Part shown: piece by piece, positions 55,440 to 63,706 of the stretch
Layout of the letters: the number at the start of each line of letters is the position of its first letter
How positions within the stretch are numbered: the stretch's first letter is position 1
Source: a virus
Length of the DNA: 64,000 bases
Strand: one strand, 5' to 3'
IMG/VR virus record: IMGVR_UViG_3300025652_000001
Span: 1-64,000 of that record
Position numbers and translations under genes: made by a program
The notes under the pieces: model-generated
Databases searched by the model: none
The model's input: only the letters and a program-made list of their open reading frames with translations
Told to the model about the DNA's origin: nothing

Positions 55440-55719
55440 CCAACACCTCCTGTATTTCAACAAACTTACTAATGTCTTGATGACATATACAACACCAATC
55501 AAGACTCATGTGTGGTCTATATTGATTCTTCTCTGGAAGTGACCACCAAGCTTCTTGTAGGTAGTTTCCTTTATCCCAACACTGTCTGCGTTCAGTCTCC
55601 CAATAATCATACCCAAAACAAGCTTCCACTTCTAAACAACTAATTACAGATTGCCTTGCTTCCTCCAGACTACCACCTTCATACAGTGTACCTAAGTTAC
55701 TAACTACTTTGTAGTTCAT
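55429..55719 (-). CDS. hypothetical protein, 96 aa
   Basis: Start at ATG 55719 (MNYKVVSNLGTLYEGGSLEE), overlapping the upstream stop as ATGA. Has several Cys (CLEVEACF; DWCCICHQ) that could bind a metal. The function is unknown. Confidence 0.6.
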   Translation of the reverse strand: MNYKVVSNLGTLYEGGSLEEARQSVISCLEVEACFGYDYWETERRQCWDKGNYLQEAWWSLPEKNQYRPHMSLDWCCICHQDISKFVEIQEVLGEQ

Positions 55720-55952
55720 TTCCAACTCTCTCCTAACTCGATAGCATTATTTGCCCAACCTCTGTATTCATAATCACAAGCATTAGTGTCCCTGATTAAG
55801 GTCAGTGTGTCCAGATATATCTGAGATAATTTTCGATAATGTACATGTTCCTTCCTGAGTTGTTCATAAGTAGGGGACACGAAGTACTTATTACAGCTAT
55901 CACCATCTTTGTGAGAATATCTTGTCGGCTCTCCACAGTTACACAAACTCAT
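55716..55952 (-). CDS. hypothetical protein with N-terminal Cys cluster, 78 aa
   Basis: MSLCNCGEPTRYSHKDGDSC holds three Cys and a His that could bind zinc; the rest is helical and Tyr-rich. Overlaps neighbours by 4 bases. The function is unknown. Confidence 0.6.
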   Translation of the reverse strand: MSLCNCGEPTRYSHKDGDSCNKYFVSPTYEQLRKEHVHYRKLSQIYLDTLTLIRDTNACDYEYRGWANNAIELGESWK

Positions 55953-56344
55953 AATTTACTCCCACAATAAACACTAAAATAATCATAACAATTCTCAGTT
56001 ATGTCTTGCCCAAGGTATCTACCAACAACCTCCATCTCACAAGCGTTAGCTAGAAACTTCATTTTCTTACCTACATTGTGTCCAATAGCGAGTTCCTTAA
56101 TCTTAGGAGTGTTTTCAAACTTAATGAATTCATCTTCACTAATTCTAAACCTTGATTCCCCAAATAAGAACCCATCCCTCTCGAACACTAAATCTTCTAT
56201 GTAATACTCGGCTTGGGTGGTGTTACCTACTTTACAGTCTAAAGGAGTTCCATCAAGTTCAATAGTGACAAACAAATCACCTTGATGGTTTATGTACACT
56301 AGGATGTCATAACCTAGATACTCTATTTTATTTCTATGTTCCAT
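55949..56344 (-). CDS. hypothetical protein, 131 aa
   Basis: A soluble beta-rich acidic protein with no recognised motif. Its start shares one base with the stop of a membrane micropeptide gene (TAATG). The function is unknown. Confidence 0.6.
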   Translation of the reverse strand: MEHRNKIEYLGYDILVYINHQGDLFVTIELDGTPLDCKVGNTTQAEYYIEDLVFERDGFLFGESRFRISEDEFIKFENTPKIKELAIGHNVGKKMKFLANACEMEVVGRYLGQDITENCYDYFSVYCGSKL

Positions 56345-56457
56345 TACCTACTCTCCACTGTACTTTCACTAACCATACCAAGCAGGAATCCAACTACCCA
56401 CCACCAAACAGGCATGTCAAAAGATAAACCAGTTATTAAACCTAGTATCCAAATCAT
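56344..56457 (-). CDS. 37-residue membrane peptide
   Basis: MIWILGLITGLSFDMPVWWW then VVGFLLGMVSE: one or two hydrophobic segments. GGAGG stands 7 bases before the ATG, and it overlaps both neighbours. The function is unknown. Confidence 0.5.
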   Translation of the reverse strand: MIWILGLITGLSFDMPVWWWVVGFLLGMVSESTVESR

Positions 56458-56660
56458 AATCCTACCTCCTGTTTAGGGTATACACAACCAACCTCAATAG
56501 ACCATGTACCGAGGGGACTCTCACTATACCCCGTGAAATATTGTCCTCCAGCACTTCTACAAGTCTCTTGTATGTGTTTTACTATTTCACGGTCAGGTGT
56601 GTCGTTACTACAACCCGTAAACAAGAAAACACTCAACATTGTTATAATTAACTTAGTCAT
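56454..56660 (-). CDS. small lipoprotein, 68 aa
   Basis: Signal peptide with lipobox LFTG-C (Cys17 counting from MTKLIITML), so a membrane-anchored lipoprotein; the mature part has two further Cys (ETCRSAGG; VGCVYP) that may form a disulfide. Start at ATG 56660, which overlaps the upstream stop. The function is unknown; it could be a spanin-like or superinfection protein. Confidence 0.65.
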   Translation of the reverse strand: MTKLIITMLSVFLFTGCSNDTPDREIVKHIQETCRSAGGQYFTGYSESPLGTWSIEVGCVYPKQEVGL

Positions 56661-56889
56661 CAGCATACCCACTATGTAAATCTATAAAGAAGAAATACTC
56701 ATTATATGTATTCTCCACATATTTAGCTATGTTAGGGTACATTTCATTATCTTCATTATCCCAACTAAAACTCTCATAAGGCTCCCACCCATCATCTGTA
56801 AGAGTTGTGAGTTCTTTAAGTTCTGCTAATATTTCCTTACTTAAATAAAGTTCTTCATATGGTTTCCACAAGAATACATAATTTGACAT
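56653..56889 (-). CDS. hypothetical acidic protein, 78 aa
   Basis: An acidic aromatic protein without motif; adjacent to the gene upstream with no gap. The function is unknown. Confidence 0.6.
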   Translation of the reverse strand: MSNYVFLWKPYEELYLSKEILAELKELTTLTDDGWEPYESFSWDNEDNEMYPNIAKYVENTYNEYFFFIDLHSGYADD

Positions 56890-57144
56890 CTAAACCTCCA
56901 CAGCTAATATAATACGATCAACACACCCCGTAGGATGTACACCTTTAGGCCAATAATCTTTCTGGTAGATTGTTACACCACCATCTGTCCACACTTCACA
57001 TACAAAAGAGTAACTAGGCTCAAGCTCCTCTAAAGCCTTACAGAGCTTGATACATTGCTTTAAGGATATTCCACCCTTAAACTCCATCTGTTTATGTCCA
57101 TTAAACTCTTGTTTGGAGTTTAAGAGTATCTTTGCTAGATTCAT
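56890..57144 (-). CDS. hypothetical protein, 84 aa
   Basis: A soluble protein with alternating helices and strands and three Cys. Overlaps the upstream gene by 4 bases. The function is unknown. Confidence 0.6.
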   Translation of the reverse strand: MNLAKILLNSKQEFNGHKQMEFKGGISLKQCIKLCKALEELEPSYSFVCEVWTDGGVTIYQKDYWPKGVHPTGCVDRIILAVEV

Positions 57145-57479
57145 TGATTTCCTCCAAATAATTTACTAAACCACTTAGGAACCCAAGTACCAACCCTAAT
57201 CTTTTGATAAATAATCTCTAGTGGTTCAGGTGCAGAAGGTCTGCCACTATAAATCTTCTTCTCGAACATCTCAGGGTTCTCCTTCTTATTTTTATCCAAC
57301 CTCTCAAACAACTCTTTCATAGACCTCTCAGAATACAGGTGATAGGGTTCTGCTGTCTCTTTAGCTAACCACTCGTTGTAAGCCTTCTCAGGGGTTGATG
57401 CGTAGGTTGTATAACCTCCATCACACATCCATAATTCACTCGATCTACACTTAGTCAGTTTTGGTTTACTAAATTTCAT
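57141..57479 (-). CDS. hypothetical basic protein, 112 aa
   Basis: Starts MKFSKPKLTKCRSSELWM. A basic protein containing a short helix STPEKAYNEWLAKE and ending WVPKWFSKLFGGNQ. It starts 2 bases after the upstream stop. The function is unknown. Confidence 0.6.
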   Translation of the reverse strand: MKFSKPKLTKCRSSELWMCDGGYTTYASTPEKAYNEWLAKETAEPYHLYSERSMKELFERLDKNKKENPEMFEKKIYSGRPSAPEPLEIIYQKIRVGTWVPKWFSKLFGGNQ

Positions 57480-57481
57480 AA

Positions 57482-58108
57482 TCACCACACCCCTATTTCA
57501 AGTTTTGCTACGTAACCGCACTTCTTCCAACCCTCACTTTTGAAATCATGTAGCACCCCATAAAAATCTTTAGTCAACTCCCAGTGTAGTTTGAATACAC
57601 CCCACTTGACTGGGAGAAGATTATTATCCATCTTAACCTGTTCAGCAACAGCTTTCAATACATTTACATCATTATGATCAATATCTTTATCGTAGATAGC
57701 TCCTAAAGGTATTGCCCTCTTCCACATAATACCACTACCAACATTACGAACCAATATCCAATACATTGAACATACTGTTGTACCAAAGTATTTATAAACC
57801 CAAGCAGCTTGTTTTTCATACATTCCCGCTGGTAATTTTTCGTCTGGAGTTGAGGCCCATAACAACCAAGAAGGTAAATCATAACGTTCGATAGCTTCTT
57901 GGTTAAAGTGGGCAGGAAACTTACCTATCGGGGACATCAATCCCCTGAATAGTAAAGGGACTACTGGTACTAAAATTAATAGTGCTAGGTTTTCATACAT
58001 TATACCACAAACCAAAAACAATAAGGGAGACATAAATATTAGAGCGGCTGGTATCCTCCACAATGTTTTAAGTATAAGTAGTAGTTTATCTGTTTTACTA
58101 ATTTTCAT
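57482..58108 (-). CDS. membrane protein, 208 aa
   Basis: Start at ATG 58108 (MKISKTDKLLLILK), set by GGGAGAG upstream. Two hydrophobic spans lie at about 15-35 and 40-58 and a weaker one near 115-130; the C-terminal half is soluble, with WILVRNVGSGIMWKRAIPLG. I know phage membrane proteins of this shape but no function. Confidence 0.6.
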   Translation of the reverse strand: MKISKTDKLLLILKTLWRIPAALIFMSPLLFLVCGIMYENLALLILVPVVPLLFRGLMSPIGKFPAHFNQEAIERYDLPSWLLWASTPDEKLPAGMYEKQAAWVYKYFGTTVCSMYWILVRNVGSGIMWKRAIPLGAIYDKDIDHNDVNVLKAVAEQVKMDNNLLPVKWGVFKLHWELTKDFYGVLHDFKSEGWKKCGYVAKLEIGVW

Positions 58109-58337
58109 ATCTAACTCTCCCACGATTGCTGCAAAAAATATTATAAGAAATGAGTAAGTCATTATCTGAACTCTTTCTACTACTCCACTTGTCTATAGCT
58201 TTAGTAAACTCATAGATTGCTTGCAAATCACTAGCAATATCAGATAAAGCTACTTTAACTCTGGGGTTGTCTGTATCTCCCAGCAAAGCCTCTATATCTT
58301 CTTGCAAATAGAGAGGGGAAGCAAATAAATTTATCAA
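58098..58337 (-). CDS. hypothetical protein, 79 aa
   Basis: TTG start with GGAGG 5 bases upstream. A charged helical protein (VALSDIASDLQAIYEFTKAID). Overlaps the membrane protein gene by 11 bases. The function is unknown. Confidence 0.55.
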   Translation of the reverse strand: MINLFASPLYLQEDIEALLGDTDNPRVKVALSDIASDLQAIYEFTKAIDKWSSRKSSDNDLLISYNIFCSNRGRVRYEN

Positions 58338-58453
58338 GGCACCTCCTTAGTGAACATATACCCACATTTAGTTAATTTACTATAATACCCAACAACCCTA
58401 TTCATTGTCTTCTCGAAAGACATGACAAGAATATCCTCATCATTGTCCCTCAT
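58334..58453 (-). CDS. hypothetical protein, 39 aa
   Basis: MRDNDEDILVMSFEKTMNRV... ending TKEVP, whose codons supply the next gene's GGAGG. The start signal is weak but the frame overlaps both neighbours. The function is unknown. Confidence 0.4.
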   Translation of the reverse strand: MRDNDEDILVMSFEKTMNRVVGYYSKLTKCGYMFTKEVP

Positions 58454-58529
58454 CTCTGTTGTTGAATAAATCCCAATGTTGTTTTAAAGCATCTAACCAT
58501 TCTTTTGGTGAGGTTGTGTTAATTCTCAC
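58440..58529 (-). CDS. possible 29-residue peptide
   Basis: GTG start overlapping the RNA ligase stop as GTGA, then RINTTSPKEWLDALKQHW and a charged end. The coupling pattern is the only support. Confidence 0.35.
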   Translation of the reverse strand: MRINTTSPKEWLDALKQHWDLFNNRDEGQ

Positions 58530-59599
58530 TTCTGCTTCTCTAAGTACCTATTTGATATTGCCTTAAATTGACAATCCCCGTCAACCTGTTTCCACACGAT
58601 ACCTTCTCTATACTCAGCATTCAATCCAGTGCCATTAGCCAAAGCTAGAATATCCTTAAGAGGTTCCTGAAGAATCCTTTGTTTCTGATAAACAACTGGA
58701 CAAATTTGTAAGTCAACAGCTTCAGCCATTTGAGTGAAAGTGTTGTAGTCAACAAATTGTTGTTTCTCAATGTCAAAGATATTATAAGCGAATACTTGGT
58801 ACGTGTCAAACTTTTCAAAGTTACTTTGGATACCTGCACCAACTAGTTCACCTTGGATTGCATAGTAACCCCCATACATTTTATGAAGCTCCAAAACCTT
58901 AGTGAATAATTTTGAGTTATAAGCCCCTTGAAAGAACTTACCTTGCTCTTTAAGAGACTCTGGGGTAATTGCACACTCCGGTAGTTTAAGTTCTTGATTT
59001 CTTGAACAGAAGAAGAATCGCTTATCCTCATACTTCTCACCAAGAACAAACCCCACAGTAATCGAACTCCCATCCATCTTAAGTGTACCAACAAACTCAG
59101 TTTCATAGTTAGTCTGTGATAACTTACCATAGAGGTTCTGAATACGTTCCTGATCACTTTTACGAAGGAACCAAGGGAATGTACCTTTCTTATCTCCTTG
59201 ATAGCCCATACCTTCCCCACGCTCTTGTGGAGCTTCCCATTTAACCACACCAATAACTTCAGAGTAATCTGCATCTTCCTGTGGGTCTGCAATCTCAGGG
59301 AATTCAGATACTGGCATGATAACACCCTGACTATATACTCCTTTTAACCGGACAGTTTTAACTCTGTGACCAACCACACCGTCAAATGTACGAGTGCCGA
59401 ATTTCATAAACGATTCAAATCGACTGTCTGATTCTGGTAAGAAGCTGTCTAGTTCAAAATAGACAACAGTGTCACCAATAGAATGAATTCTCTTTTGTGC
59501 AACAACTTCCCAACCATCTACTTGAACTATTTCTATACGATCTGCTCCGACGATAGGTTCGATTCCTGTAATCTTACGAATACTAACTAATTTTCTCAT
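58526..59599 (-). CDS. RNA ligase (Rnl5/DraRnl-like)
   Basis: A 357-residue ligase. An N-terminal OB-like domain (RKITGIEPIVGADRIEIVQV, residues about 8-100) precedes the nucleotidyltransferase domain: motif I is GTLKMDGSS (Lys adenylated), motif Ia/III is CSRNQELK and IQGELVGAG, motif IV is REGIVWK and motif V is FKAISNRYL. This order matches the Deinococcus-type Rnl5 family, which seals nicks in RNA-containing duplexes. The phage may use it to repair tRNA or mRNA cut by host defences. It overlaps the dCMP deaminase gene by 4 bases. Confidence 0.85.
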   Translation of the reverse strand: MRKLVSIRKITGIEPIVGADRIEIVQVDGWEVVAQKRIHSIGDTVVYFELDSFLPESDSRFESFMKFGTRTFDGVVGHRVKTVRLKGVYSQGVIMPVSEFPEIADPQEDADYSEVIGVVKWEAPQERGEGMGYQGDKKGTFPWFLRKSDQERIQNLYGKLSQTNYETEFVGTLKMDGSSITVGFVLGEKYEDKRFFFCSRNQELKLPECAITPESLKEQGKFFQGAYNSKLFTKVLELHKMYGGYYAIQGELVGAGIQSNFEKFDTYQVFAYNIFDIEKQQFVDYNTFTQMAEAVDLQICPVVYQKQRILQEPLKDILALANGTGLNAEYREGIVWKQVDGDCQFKAISNRYLEKQK

Positions 59600-60030
59600 A
59601 TTTCCTCCTCAATTTGTTCAACGATAATATCGCACTCTTTAGCTACTTGTAAAGGTTCATCTACACTCCAACGAGACAAATAATCCTCTGTTGGTTTATA
59701 AGATACCACTTTTGTCAAGCCAGACTGTGCAATTCTGCTCATACATAAACTACAAGGGACTCCAGTAACGTAGATTGTAAACCCTTTAATATCTTGTCTA
59801 GCGTTTAATATGCAATTTTCTTCACTATGAAGTACATGGCGGTACTTGAACTCTCTATTTAACAATCTCTCATCTGAATCATCAAAACCTTTAGCAAATC
59901 CATTGAACCCAACACTTACTATTCTCTTTTCGTCATCAACGATAACACTTCCAAACTTAGATGAAGGGTCTTTACTCCAATTACTGACAAGTCTTGCCAT
60001 TTCCAAAAATCTTATGTCCCAATTACTCAC
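59596..60030 (-). CDS. dCMP deaminase
   Basis: A 144-residue zinc enzyme turning dCMP into dUMP, the substrate of ThyX. It has HSEEN (zinc His and catalytic Glu), GVPCSLCMSRI (two zinc Cys, PCxxC) and an NGFAKGFDDSDERL nucleotide-binding loop. The size matches phage and bacterial dCMP deaminases. It lies in the same leftward block as RNR and thyX but far upstream. Confidence 0.92.
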   Translation of the reverse strand: MSNWDIRFLEMARLVSNWSKDPSSKFGSVIVDDEKRIVSVGFNGFAKGFDDSDERLLNREFKYRHVLHSEENCILNARQDIKGFTIYVTGVPCSLCMSRIAQSGLTKVVSYKPTEDYLSRWSVDEPLQVAKECDIIVEQIEEEI

Positions 60031-60038
60031 TTAACCTC

Positions 60039-60317
60039 CTAATTACTTATTGGTCTGGAGCCTTGCCTACTGCGGCTGTTAATTCTCCCGACAGCAGTAG
60101 CCTCATTACCTGATTTAATCATCTTTGTTGTCTTAATTACATACTTACCTTTGCCATATTCTTCGTCAGCAGCTTCTTGAGCCTCTTTACGACCACGGCA
60201 ATGAAAATAATTTCTATTTCCCATGCAATCTACAATGAAGTAGCTTGCGGGGTCTGAAAACTCGTCCTCTGTGAATACTTCTGGTGTTACAACACTCATT
60301 TTCACTTTCTTAGACAT
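60039..60317 (-). CDS. hypothetical protein, 92 aa
   Basis: Start at ATG 60317 with GGGG upstream. An acidic first part and a basic Arg/Ser-rich tail (GRINSRSRQGSRPISN). The function is unknown. Confidence 0.6.
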   Translation of the reverse strand: MSKKVKMSVVTPEVFTEDEFSDPASYFIVDCMGNRNYFHCRGRKEAQEAADEEYGKGKYVIKTTKMIKSGNEATAVGRINSRSRQGSRPISN

Positions 60318-60327
60318 CAATTTCCCC

Positions 60328-60474
60328 TTAATTCATATTATTTTTAACTGATTCCACTACTTCAGCATCCACATCTGCACGATATTCTGGTAAATGATCC
60401 CAATAGGAGTCCCAGTCTTCATGCCACTCATTACGATCTTCTTTTTCAATGATAAAATTGCCCATACTACTCAT
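60328..60474 (-). CDS. hypothetical acidic protein, 48 aa
   Basis: Start at ATG 60474 (MSSMGNFIIEKEDRNEW), set by AGAGG 7 bases upstream; the longer frame to 60621 lies in the protease gene. Trp- and Asp-rich. A GGGGAG/CTCCCC hairpin lies in its leader (60500-60520). The function is unknown. Confidence 0.55.
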   Translation of the reverse strand: MSSMGNFIIEKEDRNEWHEDWDSYWDHLPEYRADVDAEVVESVKNNMN

Positions 60475-60535
60475 ACTATTTCCTCTGTTGTTGGTATGGG
60501 GAGATAATAAACCTCCCCAAGTTGTCTGTAAAGCT

Positions 60536-61258
60536 TTATTTCTTAGTTGCTGGTGTTTTCTTTGTAGGTTTCTTACTGGCTTCTTCCTTTGCTGCAAGGA
60601 TAGCTTCCACCCTTTGGTCAATTAAGTCATCTAAGGTGATACTTCCACCATCTTCCTCCTCATTATCCATCTGCATTGCTGCCCAGCGTTCCAATACCTG
60701 TTCACCATTGAACCATAAATCCTTCGGATGTTCAAGAATATCAGCTAACTCTTCTGGTGTAAGGAATGTGCCGTAAGTTTCAGTCATAAATTTAACAGAC
60801 TGGTCATGGCTGAACGCTATATCTCTCATTTGGTGGGCAGTGTTGCCATAACTGACTCCAGACGACCAGTTGTGAACCATGAAGGTTGTTGTGGGTGACA
60901 CAATCAAGTCGGAGCAACTCAACGCAATGAATGTACCAGCACTACAGACATTAAAACCTAGTTGTGCAATAACAATCACACCCCGTTCACGAGCTTCATG
61001 TATCGCCGCCACAACCTGCTCTGAGACATCTAATCTGCCACCATTGGTTGATATGAATATACGAATAACATCTGTTGGGGGCACAGACAGGAGTAATTCA
61101 ACCAACTCAGCCACTTGTTCAAAGGATTCAATCTCATAAGTTAGTGGGTAATAGTGTTCTGTTTGTACAATTGAACGGGAGATTCTGGATTTACCACCAA
61201 CACCAATCATTTTCAAGAAATCGTCCTCTTCTTCATAATCTAGTTTTTTTTTATTCAT
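60536..61258 (-). CDS. ClpP-like serine protease
   Basis: A 240-residue ClpP/crotonase-fold protein. NVCSAGTFIAL holds the catalytic Ser in the oxyanion-type loop, and FMVHNWSSG holds the His; STNGGRLDVSEQVVAAI is the substrate-binding turn. The C terminus is a Lys/Thr/Pro-rich tail. In phages such enzymes act as procapsid proteases or as partners of host Clp ATPases; the distance from structural genes favours an early role. This choice is inference. The stop of the PhoH gene overlaps its start. Confidence 0.85.
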   Translation of the reverse strand: MNKKKLDYEEEDDFLKMIGVGGKSRISRSIVQTEHYYPLTYEIESFEQVAELVELLLSVPPTDVIRIFISTNGGRLDVSEQVVAAIHEARERGVIVIAQLGFNVCSAGTFIALSCSDLIVSPTTTFMVHNWSSGVSYGNTAHQMRDIAFSHDQSVKFMTETYGTFLTPEELADILEHPKDLWFNGEQVLERWAAMQMDNEEEDGGSITLDDLIDQRVEAILAAKEEASKKPTKKTPATKK

Positions 61259-62013
61259 TTATTTTCCTCCTCATTAAAAGCGATGATCCAATTCTTTACA
61301 GCATCTGATCTAACAATATCAGATGTCTCATTGAAATCTACAGTTCCTAGTGTTAGGTAGTCGTATTTCTCAGCCATCTCCATTAGCTTCTTAAGGCCAC
61401 TTCTTTCTTTAAGTTCAGATTGACTTACATCCCCGCATAGGATCATCTTACAACCCTTACCTTGTCGTGTGATAACCTTCTTAGCTTCTTCTATAGTGAG
61501 ATCTTCAGCCTCATCCATTATGAACACACAATTGGATGCTGAGAAACCCTTAATAACTTCTAACGGGACAAACTCAATGTCTCCAGCTTTAATCAGAAGC
61601 TCAACATTATTCCTGCCTAAACGTTCATGCAAAACACCTAGAATGGGCATGCACCAGTTTGACATTTTTTCTAAAAGATCTCCACCGAAAGCGCCCAGAG
61701 ACTTTGTATTTGAGATATTAGGACGAGAGAATATTAGTTTATCAATCTTACCTGTCCTAAGCCAATCACAAGCCATTGCTGTTGGTAGATAAGTCTTAGA
61801 CGTTCCCGCATATCCTGTGCTGAGGACTGTCGGGATGTTCCAATCATTTATCATGTCCATATAAAGCTTTTGTTTAGCGTTCAGAGGTCGAATAGGGGAG
61901 GAATTTATCTGATCTTCCCTTTGTTGGACATACTTCTCTTTAACTACTTTTGGGCTACCTGAAGCAACTTTAGAGTTTCTTGTTCTTGGTGTATTATTTG
62001 AACCTTTAGCCAT
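61255..62013 (-). CDS. phoH: PhoH-like ATPase
   Basis: A 252-residue protein. After a basic disordered N terminus (about 40 residues) comes the P-loop NTPase core: STGYAGTSKTY (Walker A), FSRPNISNTKSLGAFGGD (family loop), VFIMDEAED (Walker B) and ILCGDVSQSEL (sensor). This is the PhoH/helicase-like family common in phages of aquatic bacteria; its function is not settled. It lies between an acidic unknown protein and the ClpP-like protease. Confidence 0.88.
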   Translation of the reverse strand: MAKGSNNTPRTRNSKVASGSPKVVKEKYVQQREDQINSSPIRPLNAKQKLYMDMINDWNIPTVLSTGYAGTSKTYLPTAMACDWLRTGKIDKLIFSRPNISNTKSLGAFGGDLLEKMSNWCMPILGVLHERLGRNNVELLIKAGDIEFVPLEVIKGFSASNCVFIMDEAEDLTIEEAKKVITRQGKGCKMILCGDVSQSELKERSGLKKLMEMAEKYDYLTLGTVDFNETSDIVRSDAVKNWIIAFNEEENK

Positions 62014-62035
62014 AGTTACTGCTCCTTACTACGTT

Positions 62036-62058
62036 TAAGAAGGGGTTTGCCAGACCCC
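62036..62058 (-). terminator. weak terminator before the phoH gene
   Basis: Minus-strand GGGGT...ACCCC stem (62042-62058) followed by TTCTT. The T run is short, so it may be partial. Confidence 0.5.
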
Positions 62059-62065
62059 GTTTATA

Positions 62066-62977
62066 TTACTCTTGCTGAGCTTTTAAAATTGAAGCTATCA
62101 AAGGTACTTTAGCTCTGTGACTCACCCCATATCGCTCCCCAAGCCCTTTCAGTGTGTCCATATCGAACGATGTCAACTCTTCCCGAGTATATTTAGCCAA
62201 AGTTCGTACATCTACGTTAAAATTGATTGAAGGTTTAATAGGAACCCTTCCAGTTACATAAACCAAGAATTTACCATTTGTAATCACAGCTTTCTTAGGA
62301 GTCAATACATAACCTTTCTTGCCAACTGAAATAAGCTGTTTGATGAGGGTAACGACATCAAATGCTTTAATCAACACTACTTCACCATCTTCGTGATATT
62401 CTGCCTTTTGAGTCTTATTCTCGTATACGGCCATCATGTCTGTTGGTATCAGCATCTTACACAAGAATGGCACAGCAGTGAATCTTGGATGGAATGTTGG
62501 ATCAAGATCACCACCAAGATATGCTACTTGAAGAATATCTGCAACCATCTCCTGCATATAGACATGTTTCAAGGTTAATTTAGTGGTTGGTACAGGGTTT
62601 CCTTGCCCATTAAACAGGATTTGTTTACTGTTCTCTACGAAGATGCTCTCAGGAGGCTCTGTAACGCTATCTGAGGCGTTTTCTTCAGGATCTGATACTT
62701 CGGTATCCCCTAAAGGTTTTTCTTCCTGTAAGGCTTCTGAGGAGCCTGTATAAGGAGTTACATCCCCCTCTTCAATTTCCTGAGTAGCTTTTAAGGCATC
62801 TTCAATAAATTCTTGACTTAGTTCTGGGTTATCTACAAGAGCCTGCTCTACAACTTCTGCACCAACATCCACTGTAGGGATGATTTCTTGTTCTTTAAAG
62901 AACTCACCAACATCGCTACCAATGTGTTTGTTTGTAGGTGCTTGTGTATCTTCTTTTTTCTTACGTGGTCTTGCCAT
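62066..62977 (-). CDS. hypothetical protein with SAP-like C-terminal domain, 303 aa
   Basis: Residues 1-110 are acidic and probably disordered after a basic start (MARPRKKKEDTQ). Residues about 115-255 are a folded beta/alpha domain. The last 45 residues (YTREELTSFDMDTLKGLGER...AKVPLIASILKAQ) have the helix-extended-loop-helix look of SAP/HeH domains, which bind nucleic acid. The function is unknown; a scaffold- or terminase-associated role cannot be excluded. Confidence 0.65.
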   Translation of the reverse strand: MARPRKKKEDTQAPTNKHIGSDVGEFFKEQEIIPTVDVGAEVVEQALVDNPELSQEFIEDALKATQEIEEGDVTPYTGSSEALQEEKPLGDTEVSDPEENASDSVTEPPESIFVENSKQILFNGQGNPVPTTKLTLKHVYMQEMVADILQVAYLGGDLDPTFHPRFTAVPFLCKMLIPTDMMAVYENKTQKAEYHEDGEVVLIKAFDVVTLIKQLISVGKKGYVLTPKKAVITNGKFLVYVTGRVPIKPSINFNVDVRTLAKYTREELTSFDMDTLKGLGERYGVSHRAKVPLIASILKAQQE

Positions 62978-62980
62978 TAA

Positions 62981-63184
62981 TTAATCTCCTTTCTTAACTG
63001 CCCAACATTTAAATTCTAAGGTTTTACCCTCAATAATATCATTTATATTATGACTAATTGTGTAGTCATTTGGATTCATACCAGCTTCCAACATCTTGTC
63101 TTGCAGCTTAATAAGCTCATTTTGCATTTCAAGAGTATGTTGTCTGGCTAACTCCACTGCTTGTTGTTCTATGTCGTTATTCAA
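62981..63184 (-). CDS. hypothetical protein, 67 aa
   Basis: TTG start at 63184 (NNDIEQQAVELARQHTLEMQ), set by GGGAGG 6 bases upstream and overlapping the upstream stop. A helical first half with a coiled-coil pattern. The function is unknown. Confidence 0.6.
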   Translation of the reverse strand: MNNDIEQQAVELARQHTLEMQNELIKLQDKMLEAGMNPNDYTISHNINDIIEGKTLEFKCWAVKKGD

Positions 63185-63500
63185 TATCTTCCTCCCAAGG
63201 TTTGTTGTAGATACACATGTAATCTTGCAGTTCATGCAACTCTTTTAAGAATCTTAGTACACTCTTATTCTCTAGGTGATCTGGAGGAACTGCTATATCG
63301 AATAGCTTATCCATGTAGGAAGTCACTAGGAGCACACCATATCCTGATAAAGTGTCGGGTACAAAATTACGGGCATGTCTATAAAGAACAATTTTCCACG
63401 TAGTTTGATCCTCCATAGGTATGTCTACTCCAGAATTCTTGAATGACTCCCTTATAATAAATGCGACATATTCTTTCAGGTCATTTACATCCTCACTCAT
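63177..63500 (-). CDS. hypothetical protein, 107 aa
   Basis: A helical acidic soluble protein whose end (PWEEDIE) carries the next gene's GGGAGG. Overlaps the upstream gene by 4 bases. The function is unknown. Confidence 0.6.
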   Translation of the reverse strand: MSEDVNDLKEYVAFIIRESFKNSGVDIPMEDQTTWKIVLYRHARNFVPDTLSGYGVLLVTSYMDKLFDIAVPPDHLENKSVLRFLKELHELQDYMCIYNKPWEEDIE

Positions 63501-63706
63501 AAGTAACTGCTCCCAGCTAAATCTAAAAGCTTCTGGTGGCGCTCTTTAAGTTCTTTGTAGGCAGCTAGGAGTTTATTGTAATCATCGTAACTGACCCAAT
63601 CACCATAATCACACCTTTCCATACACGCCCACCCATCGCCAATTTCCCAACCATTTGCCCTCATCTCTGGATCAGCTCTACAAACACTATCAAAATCTTC
63701 TTCCAT
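63497..63706 (-). CDS. hypothetical protein, 69 aa (first leftward gene)
   Basis: Starts MEEDFDSVCRADPEMRANGW at ATG 63706; GGGGGAAGTG stands before it, and a GTG directly upstream is the alternative. Acidic first half, charged helix at the end. It is the first gene of the leftward block in this window. Confidence 0.6.
   Translation of the reverse strand: MEEDFDSVCRADPEMRANGWEIGDGWACMERCDYGDWVSYDDYNKLLAAYKELKERHQKLLDLAGSSYL

Noticed and set aside
60500-60525. GGGGAG/CTCCCC hairpin after the ClpP-like gene as terminator
   Set aside because: No T run follows on the transcribed strand; it is noted only as a leader hairpin.
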